DNA of 45,093 nt from contig JAYTTZ010000299.1 in the NCBI GenBank assembly GCA_043744805.1, positions 1 through 45,093 of the forward strand, read 5' to 3'. How positions within the stretch are numbered: position 1 is the first letter of the stretch; the number at the start of each line of letters is the position of its first letter. The notes under the pieces were generated by a model. That model saw only the letters and a list, made by a program, of their open reading frames with translations, did no database searches and was not told where the DNA came from. The translations under genes were made by a program, and so were the position numbers. Shown here piece by piece: positions 25,548-34,515 of this stretch. The stretch is from Ga0077536 sp043744805. GTDB lineage: Bacteria; Pseudomonadota; Gammaproteobacteria; Ga0077536.

Positions 25548-26039
25548 TCATCGCGGCAGCGTGACGGCCTTGCGCCGGAAATCACGCAGCACCACGTAGG
25601 CCCACGGCCAGAGGCAGGCGCTGGTCACGGCACCCAGCAAGTGATCGAGCCCGTAATGGCGGGAGCCGAGCAGGTTGTAGATCAGGTTCATGCCTCCGAG
25701 GTACAGGAACACGATCGATCCAACGACCAGCGACTGCTGCACCAGCGGGAACACGCGGATACGCTGGTGGTAGAGCACGGCGAGGTAGCCGACGGTCGCC
25801 AGGCCCAGGGCGTGCTGCCCAAGGATGGAGCCCTGCAGTACATCGAGCACCAGCCCGACCGCGAACGCCAGGAACACACCGACGCGCTCCGGCATGGCAA
25901 GGCACCAGTAGGTCAGGGTGATCGCCACCCAGGCCGGCCGCCAGCCTTGCGCCCAGTTGGGCAAGGGCAGAGCGGTCAGCAGTAGCGCGATGACGAGGCT
26001 GAGCCCGATGGCGCCGAACCAGTTGAGGCGCGCAATCAC
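25548..26039 (-). CDS. mreD: Rod-shape-determining protein MreD
   Basis: A 163-residue inner-membrane protein with five or six hydrophobic segments, a member of the MreBCD elongasome. It shows WRPAWVAITLTYWCLAMPER and GLVLDVLQGSILGQHALGL, typical of MreD. The start is GTG 26039, overlapping the mreC stop (GTGA). Its molecular role is structural and poorly defined. Confidence 0.92.
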   Translation of the reverse strand: MIARLNWFGAIGLSLVIALLLTALPLPNWAQGWRPAWVAITLTYWCLAMPERVGVFLAFAVGLVLDVLQGSILGQHALGLATVGYLAVLYHQRIRVFPLVQQSLVVGSIVFLYLGGMNLIYNLLGSRHYGLDHLLGAVTSACLWPWAYVVLRDFRRKAVTLPR

Positions 26040-26884
26040 GGTGCTGCCCCCGCGGCTTCGATCTTCCGCTGCGGCCAGACCAGGAGCACTTCGCGCGAAT
26101 GCCCAATCTGTGCGCTCGGCTTGACCTTGATGTGCGAGAACTGCTCGCCGGGCGCGACGGCGACTTCCGTTACCGTGCCCACCGGATAGCCCGGCGGAAA
26201 GCGGTTGTCGAGGCCGGAGCTCACCACGAGATCGCCGGATTTCACGTCGGCGTTGGTCGGTACGTAGCTCAGCAGGAGGTCGTTGGAGGCGCCGGCGCCG
26301 ACGGCAATCGCGCGTAGCCCCGTACGGTTGAGTTCCACTGCAATGGCGTGGCGTTCGTCGGTGACGAGCAGCACGGTGCTGGTGTAGGGCGAGACCTGCA
26401 TGATCTGCCCGAGGATACCCTGGGCGTCCGCGATGGGCTGGCCTACATAGATATGGCTACGGCTGCCCTTGTCGATCACGAGTTGCTGCTGGGCAGGGCT
26501 GCTGTCTACGGTAAGGATCTCGGCCACGGCAACGTCGTCGTCGCGGGCCGCGCTGGAATCGAGCAACTGGCGCAGGCGCTGGTTCTCTCGCTCAAGGGCG
26601 GCGAAGCGCAGGGTACGTCCCACCAGGTGCAGGTTCTCGTCCCGCAGGTGCGTGTTCTCGGTCAACAGGGAGCGATGCGTGGCAAGTACCCTCGCGAGTC
26701 CATCCACCAGCTGGACCGGCAGGCTCGCGGCAACCTGCAACGGATAGACCGCCAGCGACAGCACCGAGCGGACTGCCGCAAGGTGCTGGTGCTGGTGATC
26801 CACCGAGATCAGCAGGAACGACAAAATCACGCAGGCGACGTAGCGCGCTGTGGGCGACGTCGTGTCTGTGAACAGCGGTTTGAT
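26036..26884 (-). CDS. mreC: Rod-shape-determining protein MreC, with apparent ATC start
   Basis: A bitopic protein linking MreB filaments to periplasmic synthases. From 26884 it has 282 residues: a short head (KPLFTDTTSPTARYVA), one membrane segment, a coiled coil (about residues 75-110) and the two beta barrels with SSGLDNRFPPGYPVGTV. The head matches other MreC N-termini, yet no ATG, GTG or TTG lies between it and the upstream in-frame stop. The codon at 26884-26882 is ATC, preceded by AGGGGAG with a 6-nt spacer. The next start, GTG 26830, has no ribosome-binding site and would cut off the head. I therefore infer a non-canonical ATC start; a sequencing error or a mutated ATG is the alternative. 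Confidence 0.88.
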   Translation of the reverse strand: MKPLFTDTTSPTARYVACVILSFLLISVDHQHQHLAAVRSVLSLAVYPLQVAASLPVQLVDGLARVLATHRSLLTENTHLRDENLHLVGRTLRFAALERENQRLRQLLDSSAARDDDVAVAEILTVDSSPAQQQLVIDKGSRSHIYVGQPIADAQGILGQIMQVSPYTSTVLLVTDERHAIAVELNRTGLRAIAVGAGASNDLLLSYVPTNADVKSGDLVVSSGLDNRFPPGYPVGTVTEVAVAPGEQFSHIKVKPSAQIGHSREVLLVWPQRKIEAAGAAP

Positions 26885-26920
26885 GGCTCGCTCCCCTGCG
26901 CGCCCGTGACTTGGTTAGGA

Positions 26921-27964
26921 CTATTCCAACGCCAGGATTTCCGGGCCGTGCTCTTCAATCATCTCGAGGACGCGCCCGCCGCCACGCGCCACGCAAGTTA
27001 GCGGGTCATCCGCGATGAGCACCGGCAGGCCGGTTTCCTCCATGAGAAGTCGATCCAGATCGCGCAGCAGCGCACCACCACCGGTGAGCACCATGCCGCG
27101 TTCGGCAACGTCGGAACCGAGTTCCGGCGGGGTCTTTTCCAGCGCGGTCTTCACCGCCTGGACGATGCCTTGCAGGGGTTCCTGCAGGGCTTCGAGGATT
27201 TCGTTGCTGTTCAGCGTGAAGCTGCGCGGCAGGCCTTCGGCCAGATTGCGGCCCTTGATTTCGATTTCACGCACTTCGTTGCTGGGATAGGCGCAGCCGA
27301 TTGCGTGCTTTATGCGTTCGGCGGTAGCGTCACCGATGAGGCTGCCGTAGTTGCGGCGGACGTAGTTGACGATGGCGTCGTCGAAGCGGTCGCCACCGAT
27401 GCGAACGGAATCGGAGTAGACGATGCCGTTGAGGGAAATCACCGCCACTTCCGTGGTGCCGCCGCCGATGTCGAGCACCATGGATCCGCTGGCCTCGCTC
27501 ACCGGCATGCCGGCACCGATGGCTGCGGACATGGGTTCTTCAATCAGGTAGACCTCGCGGGCGCCGGCGCCTTCGGCAGATTCGCGAATGGCGCGGCGTT
27601 CAACCTGCGTCGAACCACACGGCACGCAGACCAGCACGCGCGGGCTGGGCTTGAACATGGAATTGCCATGCACCTTGCGGATGAAATGCTGGAGCATTTT
27701 CTCGGTCACTGTGAAATCGGCGATGACGCCGTCCTTCAGGGGACGGATGGCTTCGATATGGCCCGGGGTACGACCAAGCATCCGCTTGGCTTCAATGCCC
27801 ACCGCAGCGATCTGCTTGGAGCCGGAATCCTTGCCGCGGCGAATGGCCACCACGGAAGGTTCGTTCAGGACGATCCCCTTGCCTCGTACATAAATGAGCG
27901 TGTTGGCCGTACCCAAATCGATGGACAGGTCGTTGGAAAACATGCCTCTGAGCATTTTGAACAT
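26921..27964 (-). CDS. mreB: Rod-shape-determining actin homolog MreB
   Basis: A 347-residue bacterial actin that guides lateral wall synthesis. Phosphate loops and signatures are intact: LSIDLGTANTLIYVRGKGIV, VLDIGGGTTEVAVISLNG and LTGGGALLRDLD. ATG 27964 (MFKMLRGMFSND) matches the family length exactly and has GAGGGG 8 nt upstream; ATG 27955 is a weaker alternative. It is first gene of the mre-mrd run and divergent from gatC. Confidence 0.97.
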   Translation of the reverse strand: MFKMLRGMFSNDLSIDLGTANTLIYVRGKGIVLNEPSVVAIRRGKDSGSKQIAAVGIEAKRMLGRTPGHIEAIRPLKDGVIADFTVTEKMLQHFIRKVHGNSMFKPSPRVLVCVPCGSTQVERRAIRESAEGAGAREVYLIEEPMSAAIGAGMPVSEASGSMVLDIGGGTTEVAVISLNGIVYSDSVRIGGDRFDDAIVNYVRRNYGSLIGDATAERIKHAIGCAYPSNEVREIEIKGRNLAEGLPRSFTLNSNEILEALQEPLQGIVQAVKTALEKTPPELGSDVAERGMVLTGGGALLRDLDRLLMEETGLPVLIADDPLTCVARGGGRVLEMIEEHGPEILALE

Positions 27965-28239
27965 TCGCAGAGCCCCTCGTTCGGGAAAGAACAATGGTGA
28001 CGCCAGATGGCGCGTTAACCGGCGGGAATGGGAGACCGACAGACTCGAAAGTGTCGTGGTAGACTGCGCCCGCGCGCCAACGGCTTGCCCGCAGCACGCC
28101 TCGCCGTGATTTTCCGGGAGTAGCCGCGCGACGCGTCGAAAAATTTAATCGGGCTGCAATTTAACAACGAGCCGCTCGTTCGGCAAGCTGGCATCGCCCG
28201 GTTTTACGGTCTATTTCAATAGAATAACGAGTTCGTCGC
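27965..28239. promoter_or_regulatory. Divergent mreB/gatC intergenic region
   Basis: 275 bp without a gene separate mreB from gatC and must hold both promoters. The gatC-proximal half is AT-rich (28140-28230) and includes TAGAAT at 28220-28225, a possible -10 element, without a convincing -35 at 17 bp. Nothing else recognisable, such as a riboswitch or T-box, was seen. Confidence 0.35.
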
Positions 28240-28527
28240 ATGAGCCTTACCCCGGCCGAGTTACTGCGCGTCGCGCGCCTTGCGCGGCTTCGAATCGACG
28301 ACCAGGAAGCCAGCCACTACGCTTCACAGATCTCGAACATCCTGGAGCACTTCGCCGCGATGGGCGCAGTAGACACTACTTCTGTTGTTCCTCTCGCGCA
28401 TGCCATCGAAGTCGTCGGTCGCACGCGCGCCGACGCTATCGGGGCCGAGATTGATCGCGAAACGCTCCAGGCCGGCGCCCCACGGACCGAAGCCGGCTAT
28501 TACATCGTCCCGCGCGTCATCGAATGA
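28240..28527 (+). CDS. gatC: Glutamyl-tRNA(Gln)/aspartyl-tRNA(Asn) amidotransferase subunit C
   Basis: A 95-residue stabilising subunit of the GatCAB amidotransferase. It begins with ELLRVARLARLRIDDQE, has QISNILEHFAAMGAVDT and ends GYYIVPRVIE, all typical. It wraps around GatA and helps its folding. The stop overlaps the gatA start (ATGA). Presence of the complex implies that Asn-tRNA and/or Gln-tRNA is made by transamidation; which one depends on the aminoacyl-tRNA synthetases elsewhere. Confidence 0.95.
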   Translation: MSLTPAELLRVARLARLRIDDQEASHYASQISNILEHFAAMGAVDTTSVVPLAHAIEVVGRTRADAIGAEIDRETLQAGAPRTEAGYYIVPRVIE

Positions 28528-29990
28528 GCGCTGGTACCTTCCCGGAAACCCTGGCCGCGCAGGCTGCAGGCCTCGCCGCGGGTCAGTTCAGCAGCGTCGA
28601 ACTTACTTCCCACTATCTTGCGCGCATCGAGCGCCTTGATGCGCGATTTAATAGCTTCATTACCGTTTGTGCAGAACGCGCGCTAGCGCAGGCTGCCCGG
28701 GCCGATGCCGCCAGGCTGCGTGGGGAGGTGGGCCCACTCACCGGCCTCCCCTACGCCAACAAGGACATCTTCTGCACCCAGGGGGTCCGGACCACGTGCG
28801 CTTCACGCATGCTCTCGAACTGGAACGCCCCTTACGACGCTACCGTGGTGGAACGGCTTGATGCGGCCGGCATGGTCATGCTCGGCAAGACCAATATGGA
28901 CGAGTTCGCCATGGGCTCGTCCAACGAAACAAGCTGGTTCGGCCCAGCGCGTAATCCCTGGGATACCAATCGCGTACCGGGTGGCTCCTCGGGTGGGTCT
29001 GCAGCAGCCGTGGCTGCCCGCCTGGCGCCCTCAGCCACGGGCACCGATACTGGCGGCTCAATCCGCCAGCCTGCGGCGCTGTGTGGCATCTCCGGACTCA
29101 AGCCGACCTACGGCCGGGTCTCTCGCTGGGGCATGATTGCCTTCGCCTCGAGCCTGGACCAAGGCGGTCCGATGGCACTGACCGCCGAGGATCTCGCCCT
29201 CCTCCTGACCGCGATGGCGGGCGCCGATGCGCGTGATTCAACGTCCATTGACCGACCGTTCGAAGATTTCAGCGAACGCCTCGTCCAACCATTGGCCGGC
29301 GTCCGCATTGGCCTGCCAAAGGAGTTCCTGGACGAGGGCCTGTCACCGGCGATTCGCGAGTGCGTCGAATCTGGTGCCCGCGAACTGGAGAAACTGGGCG
29401 CCATCCTCAAGGAAGTCTCACTCGCCCACGCGGGAATGGCCGTTCCGGCGTACTACGTCGTCGCCAGCGCGGAGGCGTCCTCGAATCTTTCCCGCTACGA
29501 CGGCGTGCGCTTCGGACACCGTTGCGAAGATCCGGTTGATTTGGCCGACCTGTATACCCGCAGCCGATCTGAAGGCTTTGGCGAGGAAGTGAAACGCCGC
29601 ATCCTCGTGGGCACCTACGTGCTGTCCGCGGGCTACTACGACGCCTGGTACCGCAAGGGACAGCAGTTGCGGCGGCTCATACAGCAGGATTTTGCGGGGA
29701 CCTTCACTGAAGTCGACCTGCTGCTTGGTCCCACCACGCCTTCGACCGCCTTCGCACTTGGAGCCAACCGGGACGATCCGCTCACCATGTACCTGTCCGA
29801 TATCTACACCACGGGCGTCAACCTCGCTGGCCTGCCCGGACTTTCCATGCCCGGTGGATTCGTGGATGGACTGCCTGTCGGCCTGCAGCTGATTGGCAAT
29901 TATTTCGATGAATCGCGCCTGCTCCAGGTCGCGCACCAGTTTCAGCAGGCGACGGACTGGCACTTGAAGCGCCCCGCCGCGGCAGGATAA
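28524..29990 (+). CDS. gatA: Glutamyl-tRNA(Gln)/aspartyl-tRNA(Asn) amidotransferase subunit A
   Basis: A 488-residue amidase-family subunit that releases ammonia from glutamine. The Ser-cisSer-Lys triad can be read: Lys in PYANKDIFCTQG, cis-Ser and nucleophile Ser in GGSSGGSAAA and TDTGGSIRQPA. The conserved GLKPTYGRVSRWG follows. ATG 28524 overlaps gatC by four bases; gatB follows after 4 bp. Ammonia passes to GatB through an internal tunnel in the complex. Confidence 0.97.
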   Translation: MSAGTFPETLAAQAAGLAAGQFSSVELTSHYLARIERLDARFNSFITVCAERALAQAARADAARLRGEVGPLTGLPYANKDIFCTQGVRTTCASRMLSNWNAPYDATVVERLDAAGMVMLGKTNMDEFAMGSSNETSWFGPARNPWDTNRVPGGSSGGSAAAVAARLAPSATGTDTGGSIRQPAALCGISGLKPTYGRVSRWGMIAFASSLDQGGPMALTAEDLALLLTAMAGADARDSTSIDRPFEDFSERLVQPLAGVRIGLPKEFLDEGLSPAIRECVESGARELEKLGAILKEVSLAHAGMAVPAYYVVASAEASSNLSRYDGVRFGHRCEDPVDLADLYTRSRSEGFGEEVKRRILVGTYVLSAGYYDAWYRKGQQLRRLIQQDFAGTFTEVDLLLGPTTPSTAFALGANRDDPLTMYLSDIYTTGVNLAGLPGLSMPGGFVDGLPVGLQLIGNYFDESRLLQVAHQFQQATDWHLKRPAAAG

Positions 29991-29994
29991 TCGC

Positions 29995-31431
29995 ATGCAG
30001 TGGGAAACCGTCATCGGCCTCGAAATCCACGTGCAGCTGGCCACTGCAAGCAAGATTTTCTCGGACGCGCCCACCCGTTACGGCGCGGAGCCGAACACCC
30101 AGGCCAACGCCGTCGATCTGGGACTCCCCGGGGTGCTGCCAGTGCTCAACGACGCCGTGGTGGACATGGCCATCAAGTTGGGCGTGGCGCTCAAGGCCCG
30201 CATTTCCCCGGCGTCGGTCTTCGCTCGCAAGAATTACTTCTACCCTGACCTGCCGAAGGGCTACCAGATCAGCCAGTACGATTCGCCGATCGTCGAGCAC
30301 GGCACCCTGGAAATCCGCCTGCCAGATGGGACGCGCAAGAACATCCGGGTTACTCGCGCCCACCTCGAGGAAGACGCCGGAAAGTCGGTCCATGACATGT
30401 TTCCGGGCGCCACCGGCATCGACCTTAATCGCGCCGGCACGCCGCTGCTTGAAGTCGTAAGCGAGCCTGACATGAGGTCACCCGCAGAAGCCGTGGCCTA
30501 CATGCGGGCCATGCACACCCTGGTCCGCGACCTGGGCATTTGCGACGGCAATATGCAGGAAGGCTCCTTCCGCTGCGACGCCAATGTCTCGGTCCGTCCC
30601 AAGGGCACCGACAAGCTCGGCACCCGGGCGGAGGTCAAGAACATCAACTCCTTCCGCTTTGTCGAACGCGCAATCCAATTCGAGACCGGGAGGCAAATCG
30701 AATTGCTCGAGTCGGGCGGTACGGTGGTCCAGGAAACGCGCCTGTATGACGCGGACAAAGACGAAACCCGGAGCATGCGGAGCAAGGAAGACGCCCATGA
30801 CTACCGTTACTTCCCGGATCCGGACCTGCTGCCAATTGTCGTGACCGAGGCTCGAATCCAGGCCATCACGGGAGGTATGCCGGAGCTCTCTGCCGCTCGA
30901 CGTGCCCGTTACATCGCCGCCCTCGGCCTGACGGAAATCGACGCTGAAACCATCAGCCAGGACCGGGGCTTCGCAGAATACTTCGAAGGAGTGTTGGTCG
31001 TTTCGGGCGACCCTCGCCAGACAGCAAACACCATGGTGGGTGAGGTATCCACCCTGCTCAATCGCAGTGGGCTGGAGATCAGGGACATTCCAGTGCCTCC
31101 GCAAGCACTTGGACGCCTAATCCGCCGGAGCCTTGACGGAAGCATTTCCGCAAGCATGAAAAAGCAGATCTTCGAATACATGTGGAACGGAGAGGGCGAA
31201 GCCGATGAAATCATCGAAAGCCGGGGCCTGAGGCAGGTTAATGACGACGCCCTTATCCTGGGCCTCATCGATACGGTGATCGCGGACAACCCCGATCAAG
31301 TGGCCCAGTTTCGGGCCGGCAAGGATAAGGTTTTCGGGTTCTTTGTCGGGCAGGTGATGAAGCGTTCTGGCGGGAAGGCGAACCCCCAGCAGCTTAACGT
31401 GCTGCTGAAGCGGAAGCTTGGGGGCACTTGA
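29995..31431 (+). CDS. gatB: Glutamyl-tRNA(Gln)/aspartyl-tRNA(Asn) amidotransferase subunit B
   Basis: A 478-residue subunit that phosphorylates the misacylated tRNA and adds ammonia. The cradle domain starts WETVIGLEIHVQLATASKIF and has RKNYFYPDLPKGYQISQYD and GIDLNRAGTPLLEVVSEPDM. The C-terminal YqeY-like tail domain (FFVGQVMKRSGGKANPQQLN) binds tRNA. ATG 29995 is the usual start. It is last in the operon and converges with rplQ. Confidence 0.97.
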   Translation: MQWETVIGLEIHVQLATASKIFSDAPTRYGAEPNTQANAVDLGLPGVLPVLNDAVVDMAIKLGVALKARISPASVFARKNYFYPDLPKGYQISQYDSPIVEHGTLEIRLPDGTRKNIRVTRAHLEEDAGKSVHDMFPGATGIDLNRAGTPLLEVVSEPDMRSPAEAVAYMRAMHTLVRDLGICDGNMQEGSFRCDANVSVRPKGTDKLGTRAEVKNINSFRFVERAIQFETGRQIELLESGGTVVQETRLYDADKDETRSMRSKEDAHDYRYFPDPDLLPIVVTEARIQAITGGMPELSAARRARYIAALGLTEIDAETISQDRGFAEYFEGVLVVSGDPRQTANTMVGEVSTLLNRSGLEIRDIPVPPQALGRLIRRSLDGSISASMKKQIFEYMWNGEGEADEIIESRGLRQVNDDALILGLIDTVIADNPDQVAQFRAGKDKVFGFFVGQVMKRSGGKANPQQLNVLLKRKLGGT

Positions 31432-31439
31432 AGGGACGT

Positions 31440-31463
31440 CAGGGGATTCGGACGAATCCCCTG
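31440..31463. terminator. Hairpin between convergent gatB and rplQ
   Basis: CAGGGGATTCG and CGAATCCCCTG form a perfect 11-bp inverted repeat with a 2-bp centre, 8 bp after the gatB stop and 21 bp after the rplQ stop. It sits exactly between the ends of two convergent operons, so it may act on both. No T-run follows on either strand, so it is not a classical intrinsic terminator. Confidence 0.6.
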
Positions 31464-31484
31464 CAGGACAGGACGGCCACGCCG

Positions 31485-31871
31485 CTATCCGGCGTCGACC
31501 ACCTCGGCATCCGCCGGGCGATCGAGCAGTTCGACGTAGGCCATGGGCGCACAATCGCCGGGGCGGAAGCCGCACTTCAGGATCCGGGTGTAGCCCCCCG
31601 GACGAGTGAGGAAACGGGGACCCAGCAGGTTGAACAGCTTGGTCACCGCTTCGCGATCACGCAGGCGGTTAAACGCCAGGCGCCGGTTGGCCACCGAGTC
31701 GATCTTGGCGAGCGTGATCAGCGGCTCGGCTTCACGACGCAATTCCTTTGCCTTGGGCAAGGTCGTCCGGATCAGCTCATGGTGGATGAGCGACACCGCC
31801 ATGTTCTTGAACATGGCCTTGCGGTGGGAACTCGTTCGGCTCAGGTGCCGGCCGGCATTTTGATGCCTCAT
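31485..31871 (-). CDS. rplQ: 50S ribosomal protein L17
   Basis: A 128-residue protein placed near the exit tunnel. MRHQNAGRHLSRTSSHRKAM and TLPKAKELRREAEPLITLAK are characteristic. It is the last gene of the alpha operon, 34 bp after rpoA, as in most proteobacteria, and ends next to the convergent hairpin. Confidence 0.97.
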   Translation of the reverse strand: MRHQNAGRHLSRTSSHRKAMFKNMAVSLIHHELIRTTLPKAKELRREAEPLITLAKIDSVANRRLAFNRLRDREAVTKLFNLLGPRFLTRPGGYTRILKCGFRPGDCAPMAYVELLDRPADAEVVDAG

Positions 31872-31905
31872 TGTCTGCTTCCTCTATTCTTCAGGCCTGT
31901 CAGTT

Positions 31906-32904
31906 CTACAGGCGCTCGTGCTCGTAAAGACCCTTGGGTGGCCAGTTTTCAAGACGCATGCCCAAGGACAAGCCGCGCGCCGCAAGCACGTCCTTGATTT
32001 CGGTAAGGGACTTCTTGCCAAGGTTCGGCGTCTTCAGGAGTTCGACTTCGGTACGCTGGATGAGGTCGCCGATGTAATAGATGCTCTCGGCCTTGAGGCA
32101 ATTCGCCGAGCGTACCGTCAGCTCGAGATCATCAATCGAGCGGATGAGGATCGGATCAACCGACACGCCGGGCAGCGGGTTCCCCGGGTCAACCACGAGA
32201 TCCAGCTCCACAAACACCGAAAGCTGGTTGCGCAGGATCGTCGCCGCTTCGCGAACCGCGAATTCAGGGTCGATCGTGCCGTTCGTTTCGATCGTGATGA
32301 TCAACTTGTCCAGATTCGTCTGCTGCTCGACCCGAGCGCTCTGCACTTCGTAGGCCACGCGGCGGACCGGGCTAAACGATGCGTCGAGTCGCAGGCGGCC
32401 AATGGCCGTGTCTGCGGATTCGTCAGACGGATCCCGGCCCAGTGCCGGTTGGTAGCCGCGGCTGCGCGCGATCTTGAGCGTCATGTTGAGCTCACCATTC
32501 GCCCCGAGACCAGCGATATGGTAGTCGGGATCAACGATTTCCACGTCGTGGTCAAGGATGATGTCGGCGGCCACCGCCGCTCCAGGACCGCGCTTGTTCA
32601 AGGTCAGCGTGGCTTCATCCCGCGCATGCATCTTGATCGCGAGACCCTTGAGGTTCAGGAGGATATCGGTCACGTCTTCCTGCACGCCCTCGATGGTCGT
32701 GTACTCATGGAGCACGTTTTCGATCTCCACCTCAACAACGGCAGCACCCGTCATGGAGGACAGGAGCACCCGGCGCAATGCATTTCCGAGCGTATGGCCG
32801 AAGCCCCGATTGAGGGGCTCTATCGTGATTTTCGCCGCATTGAGCCCAAGAGTCTGGACTTCAACGATTTTGGGCTTTAACAATTCACTTACCGCTGCGA
32901 GCAT
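31906..32904 (-). CDS. rpoA: RNA polymerase alpha subunit
   Basis: A 332-residue subunit. The N-terminal assembly domain (about 1-235) has NRGFGHTLGNALRRVLLSSM; the C-terminal domain that touches UP elements and activators (about 250-320) has RSANCLKAESIYYIGDLIQR. ATG 32904 is used since AAGGA lies 7 nt upstream; TTG 32922 would add six codons. It lies 24 bp after rpsD in the alpha operon. Confidence 0.97.
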   Translation of the reverse strand: MLAAVSELLKPKIVEVQTLGLNAAKITIEPLNRGFGHTLGNALRRVLLSSMTGAAVVEVEIENVLHEYTTIEGVQEDVTDILLNLKGLAIKMHARDEATLTLNKRGPGAAVAADIILDHDVEIVDPDYHIAGLGANGELNMTLKIARSRGYQPALGRDPSDESADTAIGRLRLDASFSPVRRVAYEVQSARVEQQTNLDKLIITIETNGTIDPEFAVREAATILRNQLSVFVELDLVVDPGNPLPGVSVDPILIRSIDDLELTVRSANCLKAESIYYIGDLIQRTEVELLKTPNLGKKSLTEIKDVLAARGLSLGMRLENWPPKGLYEHERL

Positions 32905-32928
32905 TAAATTATCCTTCAGCAACCCCGT

Positions 32929-33555
32929 TTACTTCGAGTACAACTCGACGACGAGGGATTCGTTGATATCGGCAGGGAGATCGCCACGCACGGGCACGGA
33001 CTTGAAAATGCCTTGCATCTTCTTGACGTCCACATCCAGCCAGTCGGCAAAACCAACCTGTTCGGCAACGGTCAGCGCATCGACGATGCGCGTCTGGTTC
33101 TTCGCGCGTTCACGCACGGAAATCACGTCGCTCGGGCTTACCTGGTAGGACGGGATGTTCACCACGCCACCGTTAACCATAATTGCCCGGTGGCTCACCA
33201 GCTGGCGGGCTTCCGAGCGCGTGGTCCCGAAACCCATGCGGTAAACCACATTGTCCAGCCGGCACTCGAGGAGCTGCAGCAGGTTCTCACCCGTCGCTCC
33301 CTTCTGGTGGGCAGCCTTCGTGTAGTAGTTGCGGAACTGGCGTTCGAGCAAGCCGTAAAGGTAACGAAGCTTCTGTTTCTCGAGCAGCTGCACCGCGTAG
33401 TTCGACTGGCGGGGCTTTTTCTTGCTGTCGCCGTGCTGGCCGGGCGGCTTGTCAAGCTTGCATTTGCTTTCAAGCGAACGCCCGCGGCCTTTGAGGGAAA
33501 GGTCGATGCCAAGGCGGCGGCTTAACTTGCATTTAGGTCCGAGATATCTCGCCAT
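32929..33555 (-). CDS. rpsD: 30S ribosomal protein S4
   Basis: A 208-residue primary 16S rRNA binder and, in enterics, translational repressor of the alpha operon. It opens MARYLGPKCKLSRRLG and has the S4-type RNA-binding domain (LECRLDNVVYRMGFG, SHRAIMVNGGVVNIPSY). The N-terminal zinc-type Cys set is incomplete, as in many gammaproteobacteria. It lies 18 bp after rpsK. Confidence 0.97.
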   Translation of the reverse strand: MARYLGPKCKLSRRLGIDLSLKGRGRSLESKCKLDKPPGQHGDSKKKPRQSNYAVQLLEKQKLRYLYGLLERQFRNYYTKAAHQKGATGENLLQLLECRLDNVVYRMGFGTTRSEARQLVSHRAIMVNGGVVNIPSYQVSPSDVISVRERAKNQTRIVDALTVAEQVGFADWLDVDVKKMQGIFKSVPVRGDLPADINESLVVELYSK

Positions 33556-33573
33556 GCGAATAATCCTTGATGC

Positions 33574-33972
33574 TTAGACCCGGCGCTTCTTTGGCGGCCG
33601 GCACCCGTTATGCGGGATTGGGGTAACGTCAGTGATGTTAGTGATCTTGAACCCTGCGGAGTTCAAGGCACGTACCGCAGACTCCCTGCCCGGCCCCGGA
33701 CCCTTGACGAACACGTCCAGAGTTTGGGTACCGAACTCATCGATCACCCGGGACAGTTTTTCTGCTGCCACCTGCGCCGCGAAGGGCGTGCTCTTGCGCG
33801 AACCACGGAATCCGCTGCCACCCGCTGTCGACCAGGCGAGTGTGTTCCCCTGGCGATCGGTGATCGTGATGATCGTGTTGTTGAAAGACGCGTGGATGTG
33901 GGCGACGCCCTCTACCACATTCTTTTTTACGCGCTTGCGTGCCTTGGCCGCAGCCCCTTGTTGTGTCGCCAT
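33574..33972 (-). CDS. rpsK: 30S ribosomal protein S11
   Basis: A 132-residue platform protein. AHIHASFNNTIITITDRQGN and TPIPHNGCRPPKKRRV at the C-terminus are diagnostic. It lies between rpsM and rpsD in the usual alpha-operon order. Confidence 0.97.
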   Translation of the reverse strand: MATQQGAAAKARKRVKKNVVEGVAHIHASFNNTIITITDRQGNTLAWSTAGGSGFRGSRKSTPFAAQVAAEKLSRVIDEFGTQTLDVFVKGPGPGRESAVRALNSAGFKITNITDVTPIPHNGCRPPKKRRV

Positions 33973-33991
33973 TACGCTTCAACCTGCCGAA

Positions 33992-34351
33992 TCATTTCTT
34001 GACTACCCCTCGTCGCGGACCTTTCCGGGTCCGGGCGTTCGTACGTGTACGCTGGCCGCGGACTGGCAAGCCACGGCGGTGCCTAAGCCCGCGATAGCTA
34101 CCCAGGTCCATCAGCCGCTTGATGCTCATCGAGACTTCGCGACGGAGGTCACCTTCAACGGTGAAACGGCCAACTTCGGACCGCAGGGACTCCATCTGCT
34201 CTTCCGTGAGGTCCTTGATTTTGGCGTCCGACTGAACTTGGGCGCCGTCGCAAATCATGCGCGCCCGCGTCGGCCCGATGCCGTAGATGTGGGTGAGGGC
34301 AATCACCGTATGTTTACGATCTGGGATGTTAACTCCCGCTACGCGCGCCAT
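33992..34351 (-). CDS. rpsM: 30S ribosomal protein S13
   Basis: A 119-residue head protein contacting the 50S subunit. It starts MARVAGVNIPDRKHTVIALT and ends with the basic GQRTRTNARTRKGPRRG. First gene of the alpha operon. Only 27 bp separate it from rpmJ, so the long S4-binding leader known from E. coli has no room here as a separate element. Confidence 0.97.
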   Translation of the reverse strand: MARVAGVNIPDRKHTVIALTHIYGIGPTRARMICDGAQVQSDAKIKDLTEEQMESLRSEVGRFTVEGDLRREVSMSIKRLMDLGSYRGLRHRRGLPVRGQRTRTNARTRKGPRRGVVKK

Positions 34352-34378
34352 GACTTTCTGACCTCGTTTTCCTGGTAC

Positions 34379-34492
34379 TTAACCCTGGCGCTGCTTGTGC
34401 CGGGGCTCCTTGCAGATGATCCGAACCGTGCCTTTGCGCCGAATGACTCGGCAGTTCCGGCAGAGCGGCTTGATCGATGCTCTAACTTTCAT
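34379..34492 (-). CDS. rpmJ: 50S ribosomal protein L36
   Basis: A 37-residue protein read directly from the sequence. It starts MKVRASIKPLCRNCRVI and ends CKEPRHKQRQG. The zinc-ribbon ligands Cys11, Cys14, Cys27 and His32 are present, so this is the zinc-binding type. GAGGA lies 8 nt before the ATG. It sits between secY and rpsM with no infA, the gammaproteobacterial order. Confidence 0.95.
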   Translation of the reverse strand: MKVRASIKPLCRNCRVIRRKGTVRIICKEPRHKQRQG

Positions 34493-34515
34493 ATCTCAAT
34501 TCCTCGTTCTATCAC

